Source: Helicoverpa zea (Eukaryota > Arthropoda > Insecta > Lepidoptera > Noctuidae). From it: a DNA stretch of 64,000 nucleotides. Positions 10,305 to 20,450 of this stretch are shown piece by piece. The translations under genes and the position numbers were made by a program. The stretch lies in NCBI RefSeq assembly GCF_022581195.2, contig NC_061479.1, positions 2,604,001-2,668,000 on the forward strand. The letters run 5' to 3'. How positions within the stretch are numbered: position 1 is the stretch's first letter; the number at the start of each line of letters is the position of its first letter. The notes beneath the pieces are model-generated. The model saw only the letters and a list, made by a program, of their open reading frames with translations, was not told the DNA's origin and did no database searches.

Positions 10305-13256
10305 TTATTTTTTAAAGGATTTGTCTTCCATGTATTCTTTTATTGTATAGTAACATTTGTCATTGAGGAATTGCTTTAATTTCTTTATAAATATTGTGGT
10401 TTTAGGTTCATCTTTTATGTTCTTTGGTAGATTGTTATATACTTTGATGGAGCTTACTAACGGACCGGAAGAGTGTATTTTAAGTCTGGATGTAGGTAAA
10501 TTTAATCTATTTTTATGCCTTAAGTTATGTTTACTTTGGATTTCTTCGCGAGTTTTATAAAATTCTGGATATTTTCGGACAAATTTGCAAATTTCTAAAA
10601 TATATAGACAAGGAAGTGTTAATATTTTGTGTTTCTGAAAATGAGGTTTACAGCTGTCTAATTGATCTATATTTGTTAATATACGGATGAGTTTCTTTTG
10701 TAGGGTAAATATGGTATGTGAATCAGTGCTGTTCCCCCAGAGTATGACGCCATAGCTGAGCCACGCTTGGGCGTATGCATAATAGGCGACGAGTGCCGTT
10801 TGGAAGTTGGTGGTTCTCTTTATTTCGCGTAAGGCGTATGCGAATTTTGAAAGTTTAGCTCTAATCTTTTGAATATGAGATTTCCAGTTTACGTGTTCGT
10901 CTATAGATAGTCCTAGGAGAGTGAAATTATTAATCTGCTCTAGTTTCGTTGTATCGTACGTGTAGTTAATTTTTATAGGGTCTCTTTGGTGTGGGTGGAA
11001 GGTTATTAGTTTGGTTTTGGTGAAATTTATTTCTAGGTTGTGGTTTTTTAGCCAATTTATAACAGTTGAAAGGAGACTATTTAGTTTGTAGATTATATTT
11101 TCATTGATTTGATAAGAGGTCAGTAACGATACGTCATCTGCGAACAATACACACGGTTCATTTATTGCTTTAGGAAGATCATTAATGTAGATGAGGAATA
11201 AAAGACACCCTATGACACTCCCTTGGGGGATGGAAGCATTTATGGCTTTTAAATTGGATCTTATTTGTAATATTTCTTTGGTTTCTTTGTTGAAAAATTC
11301 TATCTCGACAACCTGCTCTCTATCCTTAAGATAAGATTCGAACCATTTATATGCATTTCCACGAATTCCGATTCCGTGTAACTTATTTAAAAGTATTCCG
11401 AATTGCACTTTGTCGTATGCCTTGGTCATATCCAGTAGTATACCTATAGCGTACTTTTTGTTATTTATTATATTTAATGCTTCTTGAATAAATTTATAGA
11501 CTGCTAATGTTGTGGATCTGTTTTTACGGAAGCCATTTTGACAATCGTCTAATATTTTGTATTTTTCGCAAAAGGAATAAACTCTTTTACACATTGCCTT
11601 CTCAAATATTTTAGATGCTGTTGGCAGTAGGGCAATAGGGCGGTAATTGTTTGGGTCAGTTTTTAGGTTTTTCTTATGTATAGGTTTAATCAAAGCTGTT
11701 TTAAGTTCTTTAGGGAATTCTCCTTCTTCAAAAGATTGGTTTATTAGTAAGTAAAAAGGTAGTGTTAGTTCGTCTGCGCAAAGCTTAAGGAGGAATGGAG
11801 GCAGGTCGTCCACACCGCAGCTCTTTTTATTACGTAGGTTTTTTATTATTTGGTTTATTTCGTATCCATCGACTGGGCTGAGGAACATGGTATTTTCTGT
11901 GGGACAAATAACCGGGGCTCCCTTCGGTTCGATGCCAGAAGTGCAAGTGTTTTCGCCTATTGATGCGAAGAAGTCATTAAAAATATTAGCTACCTGTTTA
12001 GGTTCGGTTATTAAATTATTATTTATTTGTAGTTTCAAATTATTTTTGTCTTGTTTTGTTATTTTGTTTGTCCTTTCGTTTATTATACTCCACATTGTTT
12101 TTACTTTATTAGTAGATGTACTCATTTTGTTTATATATTGTAGTTTTTTCGATGTTGTTACAGTCTTTTTTAAGATTTTTTCGTATTTTTTATAGTATCG
12201 TGTTAGTATAGGGTTGTTGGTTTTTAGCGTAATGGTTTTGAGTAGTCTTTTATTTTTACAAGCTAGTTTGATACCGCTGGTCAGCCAATATTTTTTAAAT
12301 TTTGTTTTTAATTTAATTTTTATTTTAGGTATACATGCATTCAAAATGTTTTGTAATACTGTTTTAAAGCTTGTGTAATTTTCATCAATGTTTTTATTTG
12401 TTGTTATTATGTCTTGCCACTTTTGTTTACCAATTTCTGATTTGAATTTTTTGATGTTTTCTTCTTTATATATTCTTTTTCTCGTGTACCAAGTTACTTG
12501 TTTATTGTTTTTAGTGTTTTGTAATTGCGTGTGAAAAATAGTAGCATTGTGATCAGAGAAACCCAATTCTTCAACGGTAGTGTAGTTGTCTTTAGTATTA
12601 AAATTAGTAAAAATCAAGTCTAGACATGTAGAGGTAGTTTGTGAAATGCGTGTTGGCTCTTTTATGTGTTGCATGAATTTGTATTCTAACATGAAATCTA
12701 AAAATAAATTAGTTTTTAAACAGTTGTCTAAAATATTAATATTCAAGTCTCCACCTAATATTACGTTATGTCTACTGTATTTACTATTTATAAAATACAT
12801 AAGTTTTTTTAATTGACACATAAATACTTCTTCCTCTCTTCTGTTCCAATAAATAGTTATAATAAGTATATTATCTTTTGGTAATTCTATGGCACAAATT
12901 TCTACACAATATTCAATAGACATATCTCTAATATCACAAATCTCTTTATATTCTAAATATTCCTGTAACAAAATGCAAACGCCGCCGCCTCCTCGAGTGC
13001 TTCGGCAGTAGGATGCCGCAATTTTGTAGCCGTCGATGTGAAGACATTCTATTTTTTCTTGTGATAACCACGTCTCAGTAAAACATATCACGTTGTATTT
13101 CGGGTTATCATCGGTGAAGGCTTCAATTAGATGTAGTTTGTTATTTATGCTTTGTATATTCTGGAAAAGTATCTTAAAGTGTTCTACGGAAGTTCCGAAA
13201 TGTATTAATTTGAGTGTCTTTGTTTTTGTATTTATTAGATGCGTATTGTTGTTCAT
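10305..13256 (-). CDS. LINE ORF2: apurinic-like endonuclease plus reverse transcriptase
   Basis: A 983-residue protein that nicks target DNA and copies the element RNA in target-primed reverse transcription. The N-terminal endonuclease is seen at about residues 28-245: FQNIQSINNK, CFTETWL (catalytic Glu), GGDLNINI and GFSDHNA. The reverse transcriptase follows: YRPIALLP, NGFRKNRST, ILLDMTKAYDKV, IPQGSVIGCLLF, then the catalytic FADDVSLL. The C-terminal part carries YGVILWGNST and CKPHFQKHKILTLPCLYI, shared with the truncated copy at 22981-23880. No RNase H or C-terminal zinc knuckle. The start overlaps ORF1 by about 80 nt in another frame, so ORF2 is probably translated by reinitiation or from an internal site. 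No stops or frameshifts. Confidence 0.9.
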   Translation of the reverse strand: MNNNTHLINTKTKTLKLIHFGTSVEHFKILFQNIQSINNKLHLIEAFTDDNPKYNVICFTETWLSQEKIECLHIDGYKIAASYCRSTRGGGGVCILLQEYLEYKEICDIRDMSIEYCVEICAIELPKDNILIITIYWNRREEEVFMCQLKKLMYFINSKYSRHNVILGGDLNINILDNCLKTNLFLDFMLEYKFMQHIKEPTRISQTTSTCLDLIFTNFNTKDNYTTVEELGFSDHNATIFHTQLQNTKNNKQVTWYTRKRIYKEENIKKFKSEIGKQKWQDIITTNKNIDENYTSFKTVLQNILNACIPKIKIKLKTKFKKYWLTSGIKLACKNKRLLKTITLKTNNPILTRYYKKYEKILKKTVTTSKKLQYINKMSTSTNKVKTMWSIINERTNKITKQDKNNLKLQINNNLITEPKQVANIFNDFFASIGENTCTSGIEPKGAPVICPTENTMFLSPVDGYEINQIIKNLRNKKSCGVDDLPPFLLKLCADELTLPFYLLINQSFEEGEFPKELKTALIKPIHKKNLKTDPNNYRPIALLPTASKIFEKAMCKRVYSFCEKYKILDDCQNGFRKNRSTTLAVYKFIQEALNIINNKKYAIGILLDMTKAYDKVQFGILLNKLHGIGIRGNAYKWFESYLKDREQVVEIEFFNKETKEILQIRSNLKAINASIPQGSVIGCLLFLIYINDLPKAINEPCVLFADDVSLLTSYQINENIIYKLNSLLSTVINWLKNHNLEINFTKTKLITFHPHQRDPIKINYTYDTTKLEQINNFTLLGLSIDEHVNWKSHIQKIRAKLSKFAYALREIKRTTNFQTALVAYYAYAQAWLSYGVILWGNSTDSHTIFTLQKKLIRILTNIDQLDSCKPHFQKHKILTLPCLYILEICKFVRKYPEFYKTREEIQSKHNLRHKNRLNLPTSRLKIHSSGPLVSSIKVYNNLPKNIKDEPKTTIFIKKLKQFLNDKCYYTIKEYMEDKSFKK

Positions 13257-14454
13257 GTATTTCTATTGGTAATGTGGTATTCTGGTGTAGACATGTCTCT
13301 TCGTTTATTGGTACATGTTTGCCGTCGATGTATAATTTATTGTTTCGTATTATGGCATACTGGCCATTTTTCCGTGCTTTCATCATTTCTTCGCGTAATA
13401 TATGTCTAAATTTCCGTTCGTCTTTGCTCAGGAATTCGGACACATATAACCCAGTGCCTTGGAAATAATTGCCGTTCTCTAAAATGTACTTGGTCATTTT
13501 CTTGCTTAATAGTTCAATTACTATAGGTCGGGTTTTGTTATTGTTTCTTCCCATTCTACAGGTTTCCTCTATGTAGCCTGTCAGGTCTACATGCAGAATT
13601 TCATAAAACATGTTTATCAACCTGTTGTGTAGTTCATATTCTGGCTCGTTATAGTACTCAGTAAAACCATATATTACAATTTTTTTAGAATTATTTTCTG
13701 TATATTTAGCTTCTGGAATAGTTTTCATAAGTTTCAATTGTTTAATTTCATCCATCAGGATTTCCTTTTGCTTGTTTAAATTCTCAATCTTTTTGTTAAT
13801 ATTATCTATTTCTCGTGTTTTTTCTTCGTTTTGTTTAAACAATATATTTGTTCTTCCTTCAAATTCTTCTTTCAGTTTAGAAATAGCTTTTTTTATTTCA
13901 TCCTCAATTGTATTTTTAATTTCTGATATTATATATTTATTATTTTCTTGGAGGCGTTGCATTATAATTTCACTTAAATTATTGAGTGAAAGATTTGCTG
14001 TAGCATGCTTATCTTTATCTTCGGAGCATAGTGTGTCGCCCAGAAAGCTCAAGTCCTCGGAGAGTGTCGAATTATTATGGTTTAGCGGTTTTTTACGCAT
14101 GGTTATATTGTTGTCAGGAGTTTTTTCAACAGTTTGGTTTAATGATTGTGTTAATCTATCTGCATGCTGTCGTATTGGTGTATTTAAGTTGCCGGTTTTT
14201 GGTATTTTGCATCGGCATGTTTGACATTTCCATAAGTTCTTCTGTTCTGGGGTCATATTATGAAAAATAGTGGCTGAAATATTTCCGCACTGTAGATCAT
14301 ATCTATGTTTACAAAAATGGCATGTTATGTTTTCAGTATTATGCAGATTTTGTTTACATCCTGCACATTCAGCTTCCATTTTTAAGGGTTTTTGAAAATA
14401 GTGCCCTCTAGTGTGTAATAGCGTTGAGAAATCAGTATATGTGACTTCTGGCAA
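13174..14454 (-). CDS. LINE ORF1: PHD-like zinc finger, coiled coil, RRM-like domain
   Basis: A 426-residue nucleic-acid-binding ORF1 protein. Residues about 31-82 have a Cys/His pattern of PHD type (CAGC, CHFC, H, C, CQTC). A polar region follows, then a coiled coil (about 185-245: heptads of Leu/Ile among Lys/Glu). A C-terminal part (about 255-390) resembles the RRM plus C-terminal domain of L1-type ORF1 proteins: KKIVIYGFTEY, CRMGRNNNKTRPIVIEL and REEMMKARKNGQYA. It precedes and overlaps ORF2. The PHD-like finger occurs in several CR1/Jockey ORF1 proteins. Start chosen at the first ATG giving the full finger. Confidence 0.85.
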   Translation of the reverse strand: MPEVTYTDFSTLLHTRGHYFQKPLKMEAECAGCKQNLHNTENITCHFCKHRYDLQCGNISATIFHNMTPEQKNLWKCQTCRCKIPKTGNLNTPIRQHADRLTQSLNQTVEKTPDNNITMRKKPLNHNNSTLSEDLSFLGDTLCSEDKDKHATANLSLNNLSEIIMQRLQENNKYIISEIKNTIEDEIKKAISKLKEEFEGRTNILFKQNEEKTREIDNINKKIENLNKQKEILMDEIKQLKLMKTIPEAKYTENNSKKIVIYGFTEYYNEPEYELHNRLINMFYEILHVDLTGYIEETCRMGRNNNKTRPIVIELLSKKMTKYILENGNYFQGTGLYVSEFLSKDERKFRHILREEMMKARKNGQYAIIRNNKLYIDGKHVPINEETCLHQNTTLPIEIHEQQYASNKYKNKDTQINTFRNFRRTL

Positions 14455-14500
14455 GGTTGGGATGTTATTTTTGCTACTTGACGCTAGATGGCGCTATTGT

Positions 14501-14880
14501 ACTTTGAATACGCTAATTTTTATTTGTGGTTTTTATTTTGTGTTTCTAGTTATTAGTTCATGTTAGTTTAATCGGTCAAATACCTTTCTGGTGTGACATT
14601 TGGCAATATCCTGCTTGTTGTTCCAAATACCTTTGAGTAATGTTACACAGCACTTCGATTTTTGAAATCGTAGGTAAGTTTGGAAAATGTTCGTTAACGT
14701 AACACAAATTGTTTGTTTACATTACTTTTCTTGTAGGATTTCTTTGAACTATAGTTTTTAACACTGTCTGTAATTGAATTTTTCACTTTCATTTAGTTTT
14801 TATAGGGATATATGCACTTAAACTATTTATTAACATTTAAAATACACGGAGCTACTGTTTACGTGCGCACTGCAGCGCCC
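14501..14880. other. Spacer or LINE 5' UTR
   Basis: AT-rich sequence between ORF1 and the P-like element, without genes. The 5' UTR of the LINE must end somewhere here, but no boundary or target duplication could be fixed by eye. Confidence 0.4.
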
Positions 14881-14903
14881 TCTCCCCTAGTATTACTAAA
14901 CAA

Positions 14904-15868
14904 GATTGCCCTAATATTACTAAACAAGATTGCGCACGCTCAAAATATATATTTACGAAAATGAACTCTATTCTAACGCAATAAGGTACTAAATTGGTTG
15001 CATAATACACAGAGGCAAATCCGAGCCGAGAGGGATAGTTCGAACGGAGGCTGTTTGTCTCTTTCTAACACCTTGCCAGCATAAAAAAATGTTGTGATCA
15101 AAAGTTTTGTCTTCCCAAAAAACAATTGAATCACTTATATTTTTATCTTATTTTAACAATTGTAAGTCAGCAAATTAATAACAATCGCATTAATTTATTC
15201 GTATTTATTATTAAAACATAAACAACATAAATTTTTATTTTGCTTTTTTTTATTTTCTAGCGGTAACCCTGAACATTCTTGGCGCGTAATCAGCATTTAA
15301 AATGTTGTTTATATTTTTTTGTATTAAATTAATTTAAACTATTAAAATGGTGAAAAAGTGTTGCGTTTCTACTTGCAAAAGTGAATCCTATGGTGGTTGC
15401 AATATATCGTTCCACAGGTTAGCTAATAATAACATTTTCGTAAATCAAACAACTAGGGTGCCCATGAATTCTTGTTATGAGTCAAAATATGGGTGATGGA
15501 TTTTAAAACTGTTGTACTATTGTTATAGTTTCCCAAAAAAATGTAGAAAGGCGATATAAATGGCTCAGCAGTCTATATGTGAAGCAAAAATACAAAAAAA
15601 TCAGTCTGCACTTCGAATCTTCCCGTTTTTATTACTGCTAATTCCCGCTAATTATTAAAAGCCTATATTAGTAGTTTAAGGTCACAAACTGCGTAAGTTA
15701 AAACTTCAATACCAATCTGTGTTTAATAATCTTAGCAAACTCGGATTGGTCTCACATAGCTTAATCTCATAGTCACCCTATTAGAAAGGGACAGACGGCC
15801 TCCGTACTAACTGTTTCACTCGGCTCGTTTTTTGGTTAAAAATGCGCAGTCCTGTTTACTAATATTAT
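14904..15868 (+). mobile_element. P-superfamily-like relic with THAP domain
   Basis: The left end TAATATTACTAAACAAGATTG, leading into GCGCACG, is repeated inverted at the right end (AATGCGCAGTCCTGTTTACT then AATATTATG). A second inverted block lies inside: GAGCCGAGAGGGATAGTTC...ACGGAGGCTGT near 15022-15055 matches inverted ACGGCCTCCGT...CTCGGCTC near 15793-15827. Between them lies a broken THAP domain. P-element transposases begin with a THAP domain, hence the assignment. The left end is partly doubled at 14889-14913. The rest of a transposase is absent. Confidence 0.55.
15347..15641 (+). pseudogene. THAP domain, two exons, frameshifted
   Basis: Exon 1 (15347-15417) starts MVKKCCVSTCKSESYGGCNI then SFHR and ends at a good donor (CAG|GTTAGC). 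This is the start of a C2CH THAP zinc domain. After TTGTTATAG, sequence from 15529 reads FPK, then in a shifted frame ERRYKWLSSLYVKQKYKKIS followed by LHFES, a typical second half of THAP. A run of seven A at 15535-15541 is one base too long for an open frame, and the third zinc Cys is replaced by Ile (ISLHF), so the copy is dead. It is probably the N-terminus of a P-like transposase; a stray host THAP gene exon is the alternative. Confidence 0.65.
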
Positions 15869-15899
15869 GTCTATGAGGCTACCTTACGTAAAATTTTCA

Positions 15900-16296
15900 G
15901 GGGCCCGATTCTCCTAATTTTACTTAAGCAACATACGATTCACGTTCGACTCGATTCGACTGATATCCAATCCCGACTAGATTACGATTGAAGCGTATGT
16001 GGCATTCCGCTATTTTTTCTTTGAAATAAACGTTTTTATCCTTTTCTGTCATTCAATAATGAATCATTTTGTCTGCAAATGATTTACGATTGCAAAATGA
16101 TTGTACAGCAAACTACCGTATAGACCAAAATCACCAAAATAGCAGACCAATCGCACACCAATCAAATGTCAATCGAATACGATTGGTCTTTTATTAGTAG
16201 CAGAATGCCCGATATGGTTAAAACTGCTATTACGATCATATTGCGATTCGATTTCTATTCGATTTTGACATTATTAACTTAGGAGAATCGGGCCCC
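15900..16296. mobile_element. MITE, GGGCCCGATTCTCCTAA family
   Basis: Ends GGGCCCGATTCTCCTAATTT and the inverse AGGAGAATCGGGCCCC. About 397 bp, non-coding. Closest relative is the copy at 60501-60896, in opposite orientation. Confidence 0.85.
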
Positions 16297-17455
16297 AGAT
16301 TAAATGTCAAAACGTACATCGATAGATATGAACGTTTGTTCGGAATTGTATAAAAACAGAAGGAACTTTTTTTCCTTATAAATACCTATAATGTATCAAT
16401 TTATCAGGGCTAGTACAGCACTACAACTCATCTGCCTAGCCTTCTTTAACCGAGTTCCCAAAAAGGTCTGGATTTTTTTTTATTTTTCTTATATTTTTTA
16501 CGTATGTTCTCCGATTACTTAAAGGCGCCTGCACCGATTTGCAAAATTATTTTTAGTTTAGTAATACCTACTTCTCACAGGTTATAATCTGATGATGGTT
16601 ACCCTGAGATATCGAAGGCAGCTTTCGACGGTTGTAGACATGCGAAGGGTAAAAATTTACCATTTAGTTGTACGTGTGAACACATTTAAAACGGTGAAGT
16701 TTTACCGAAATCCCGTAGTAAGACCGGTTATCAGACTTTGCTGGCTTCTGAACCTTTAACGACAGAAAAAGATGTTCAAATGACGGCCAGGGTCAACGTG
16801 CCTTCCGAAACACGGAAATTACTGAAACACCTCACATTTTGGATGCCCCCAAAGTCTGACAACTGGTCTGGTTGGTCTGACAACTAGGTTGAGGAGACAA
16901 GATAGGCAGTCGCTTTATTGTAAAGCAGTCCACACATTGGAAGCTGAACCCAGCCTAGTTGAGAAAAGGCTAGGCAGATGATGACTAAACGAGCGGTAGG
17001 TATAGGCAAAGTTTCATTAAACCACAAAGATTTTTTTAAAGTCTGGTTATCCCATATAGTGACATAAGTATAATAATTCCTATTATTCATGCTAATTAAG
17101 CGTAATTATTAAATGGTTTTTATAAAATACAATGTAGTATTTAACGAAATTTTCCTGTAAACAAAAGCTCAGTTATCTAAACCTAAATATAAATACTGTT
17201 TACTTATGAAGTGTTACGGTGAAACTATAGTGATACATCCAAACTTAATATTATAATTGCGAAAGTAGGTAACTCTGTCTTTCTGTCTGTCTTTTCTTCA
17301 CGCCTAAACTACAGAACCGATTTCATTTGTGTGAAATTTGGTACAGGCATAGTTTGGAACTTGAGAAAGGATTTCTTTTCGCTCACACATTTTCCTTTCG
17401 CAGGTATACTGGAAGATATTTCTTTATTTATATTATGATATAAGCATTACATTTG
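16297..17455. other. Intergenic, repeat debris
   Basis: No gene seen. Contains a diverged 'ATCTGATGATGGTTACCCTGAG' repeat (about 16590-16700, related to 41310-41480 and 57070-57440), a degraded SINE family 1 copy (about 16720-16985), and a Helitron-like fragment (about 17250-17410). Confidence 0.4.
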
Positions 17456-17852
17456 TTTTTTTTTTTTTGGCAGGGGGAAAATCCTCATGGACTTCCCTCC
17501 ACCTGGGGTCGGTGGAGGGGGTGTGCCGGACTCTTACCGGCTAAAAACCCACCCAGCGTTGCCTTCTATTACCTATTGTCGAGGGCACGGGTATCGCCAA
17601 AGCATTCTTCCGCACCCCCGACAGGTATTGGCCCGCCAGATGTTCGAAGGCGGGCCCCGTCAGCCTCTGTGGCCGTCACCCAGCGGCCACAGCAAACTCC
17701 ATTAAGAGAGGCGCGCGCAACACAACGCCACCGTCTCGAGGCCTGTTTCTGATCGGACGACAGACGCCCCTAGCGATGCCCACCACGTCTGCTGCGGGCG
17801 GGGAGAGAGGAAGCAGTTTCTCTCTCCCTTTCCGCCGCCTCCTTTAAAACCA

Positions 17853-18872
17853 TCACATCCTCACAAAAGGAGGCGACGGCGTTCCACCCTTCTTCGCTGC
17901 CGACCATGCAGGACACGCTAGATCATGGCGCTGCGTTGTCCATGCTGGGCATTCCAACAACGTGTGCAGCGCCGAGTCCTCGCTGCAGATCCCACAGTGG
18001 TGGCATTCGGGCGTGGGCTCCCGGCCTATGCGACACAGGAACTTTCCGAAACACCCATGTCTGGTAAGAACCTGTGTCAGGCGGAAGCTGAGGGCGCCGT
18101 GGCTTCTCTCCAGCCACTCCTTCATAACGGGCCTGACCGCCGCGACAATGGCGTGCCCTGCCGTGGGTCGCGCAAGTCGCTGGTCCCATTCCACCATTAA
18201 CACCTGGCGGAGCTCTGCCCTGCGCACCTCAACTTGTCGAGGCACGAGACACTCACCCCGCTGCACTGCTTCCTCGCGCCATGTATAGAGTGACGCGAGG
18301 ACTTTCCCGTCTAGGTCCCATGGTGGGGATCCGGCTAGGAGGCATGCCGCTTCAAAGGAGATCGTACGGTATCCCCTTATGACCCTGATGGCCATCGCTC
18401 GCTGAGGTCTTCGCAGCACTGCAAGATTGCGGGCCGTCAGGGTGTTCGCCCACACTGGCGCGGCGTAGAGCGCCATCGCCCGCACGACCCCCATATAGAG
18501 CCTCCGGCAAGAGGTATTGGGTCCCCTGAGGTTGGGCAGTAGGCGTGAGAGCGCAGAAGCTGCGGCCAACAATCGGGGAGCGAGACGTTGGAAATGCGGC
18601 CCGAAGTCCCACCGACTGTCGAGAACGAGACCGAGGTATTTCATCGTCGATTCGACAGCGATGGTGACCCCTCCTACTACGATGCTAGACCCCAGAGGTC
18701 CCCATGGAAGCAGAGGGCCTCAGACTTGTGCAAGGCCACCTCGAGGCCAAGACGCCGGATCCTACCCACGACCTGCGCGACACTGGCTGTGGCCCGAATG
18801 GCCGCCTGTCGGTACGTCTTCCCACGTGCTGTTACTAGCGTGTCGTCAGCGTAGCATATCACCCTGACGCCG
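17853..18872 (-). pseudogene. R1-type reverse transcriptase, C-terminal part
   Basis: Reads VRVICYADDTLVTARGKTYR (catalytic YADD) then, after a small disruption near 18650-18680, MKYLGLVLDSRWDF and a C-terminal domain with a CCHC-like knuckle CHHCGICSEDSALHTLLECP. This knuckle and the following region are typical of R1/TRAS-type LINEs. The upstream palm lies beyond the foldback insertion. Open ORF 17853-18644 (263 aa); the whole is not functional because of truncation and insertion. Confidence 0.85.
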
Positions 18873-19979
18873 CACATAGGGGTATTTTGCATTTTTAGCC
18901 GGGCGAAACTAGTAAAAACAAACTTTCACATAAAAGAAAAAAATTCTACTTGTTAGCCAGCCAGGTAACTACTGAACGAAATCTGAGCTTTTTTGGACTC
19001 CTACCCATACGCCAGCTACCCACAAATCTGTCAGAACTTGGTTGTTGTCACATGCACTCACGTCAGTTACTGGCTACATTAAAAACGTGCCGTGTTTGAT
19101 ACCTCAGAGTTTTTTTATTGTGAGTCAGATAACCAAAACTACTATGGATTATCATAATACAGGTAAGAACAGTTTTATTTGTTACGATTTACTAATGTTT
19201 ACGTGTATTTTTAAGATTCAAAATCAATTTTTGAAGTTCAACATTTTTAAACGTTTTTTTGTATGAATTCTACTATTCTCAGGGATTAAAGTTATCCTTC
19301 CGAGTGTTTCCGGGTAACGATTTCTGTTGTAACATATTACAAAATCTGTCAGGTGATAGATATTACACACATTGGGTGCTACTTTTTGCTACTTTCGACA
19401 AAACTTAGACTTTTCTGCTGGTGTTAGCTAAAAACCATTAACCATTATTTTCAAGCAAAGTAGCAAAAAGTAGCACCCAATGTGTGTAATATCTATCACC
19501 TGACAAATTTTGTAATATGTTACAACAGAAATCGTTACCCGGAAACACTCGGAAGGATAACTTTAATCCCTGAGAATAGTAGAATTCATACAAAAAAACG
19601 TTTAAAAATGTTGAACTTCAAAAATTGATTTTGAATCTTAAAAATACACGTAAACATTAGTAAATCATAACAAATAAAACTGTTCTTACCTGTATTATGA
19701 TAATCCATAGTAGTTTTGGTTATCTAACTCACAATAAAAAAACTCTGAGGTATCAAACACGGCACGTTTTTAATGTAGCCAGTAACTGACGTGAGTGCAT
19801 GTGACAACGATCAAGTTCTGACAGATTTGTGGATAGCTGGCGTGTGGGTAGGAGTCCAAAAAAGCTCAGATTTCGTTCAGTAGTTACCTGGCTGGCTAAC
19901 AAGTAGAATTTTTTTCTTTTATGTGAAAGTTTGTTTTTACTAGTTTCGCCCGGCTAAAAGTGCAAAATACCCCTATGTG
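18873..19979. mobile_element. 1107-bp foldback element, Transib-like
   Basis: Two inverted arms (18873-19395 and 19457-19979, 523 nt each) are almost identical, with only a few mismatches such as near 19040. They surround a 61-nt centre. The ends are CACATAGGGGTATTTTGCA and its complement, and both flanks carry CGCCG (18868-18872, 19980-19984). A 5-bp CGNCG duplication with CAC ends is the known signature of Transib transposons. Removal of the element plus one CGCCG restores the LINE frame (LLHG|VRVICYADD). No coding potential inside. Confidence 0.88.
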
Positions 19980-19984
19980 CGCCG

Positions 19985-20450
19985 TGGAGAAGCGCACCGC
20001 GCAGGACCCAATCGTATCCAATGTTCCACAGGAGAGGGCCGAGAACTGACCCCTGAGGAACACCGCACGTCATCTTTCGACGACCCCATCCTTCTCGACC
20101 CGGGTACACGACAGCCCTTTCCGACAAATAGGCCCCGATTATGCGACGGAGGTACCCTGGCACTCCATGAGAACGGAGCGCCTCCTTTATTGTATTCCAG
20201 GGCAGGGTGTTGAACGCGTTGGCGATGTCGAGCGACACCGCCAAGACCACCTCGCCCCGGGCGACTGCTTCCTCGGCCAGGACCCTCACGCGCATGATCG
20301 CGTCAACTGTTGAACGCCCCTTACGGAAACCATACTGGTTGTCCGCCAGATCCGGCCCCTCTCCGGTCATGTGCTGAATAAGGCGGTCGGCGATGATTCG
20401 CTCAAAGATTTTTCCAACCTCATTCAGCAACACAATGGGCCTGTAGGGCC
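19985..20450 (-). pseudogene. R1-type reverse transcriptase, fingers/palm part
   Basis: Reads YRPIVLLNEVGKIFERIIAD, then NQYGFRKGRSTVDAI, VSLDIANAFNTLPW (catalytic Asp of motif A), CGVPQGSVLGPLLWNIGYDW and VLRGALLHG, where the foldback element cuts it. Continues at 18872 downward with YADD. Truncated at the 5' side near 20450. Confidence 0.85.

Larger units (their letters stand above)
10028..14500 (-). mobile_element. Near-intact CR1/Jockey-type non-LTR retrotransposon
   Basis: The element runs on the minus strand with two long open frames (ORF1 13174-14454, ORF2 10305-13256). Its 3' end at 10028-10048 is three copies of a 7-bp word (ACTCAAT on the plus strand), the short tandem tail typical of CR1/L2-type elements rather than poly-A. 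A GT/CA microsatellite (about 10200-10272) lies in the 3' UTR. The exact 5' end is uncertain, about 14460-14530. Both ORFs are uninterrupted, which implies recent activity. ORF2 has no RNase H, as expected for this group. Confidence 0.85.
17456..20450 (-). mobile_element. 5'-truncated R1-type LINE, split by a foldback element
   Basis: The poly-T at 17456-17468 is the poly-A tail on the minus strand. Two reverse transcriptase parts (19985-20450 and 17853-18872) are separated by an insertion at 18873-19979. The 5' break lies at the motif YRPIVLLNEVGK, so the endonuclease and ORF1 are lost. GC-rich codon use sets it apart from its surroundings. Confidence 0.85.

Noticed and set aside
10357..14270. 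Plus-strand ORFs within the CR1-type LINE
   Set aside because: Hydrophobic, low-complexity antisense readings of ORF1 and ORF2.
15347..15641. Functional THAP-domain host gene
   Set aside because: Frame broken in an A run, one zinc-binding Cys replaced, no downstream exons, and inverted repeats around it.
17453..17752. Plus-strand ORFs over the R1-type 3' UTR and coding region (17453-18867)
   Set aside because: They are antisense shadows of the GC-rich R1-type LINE.
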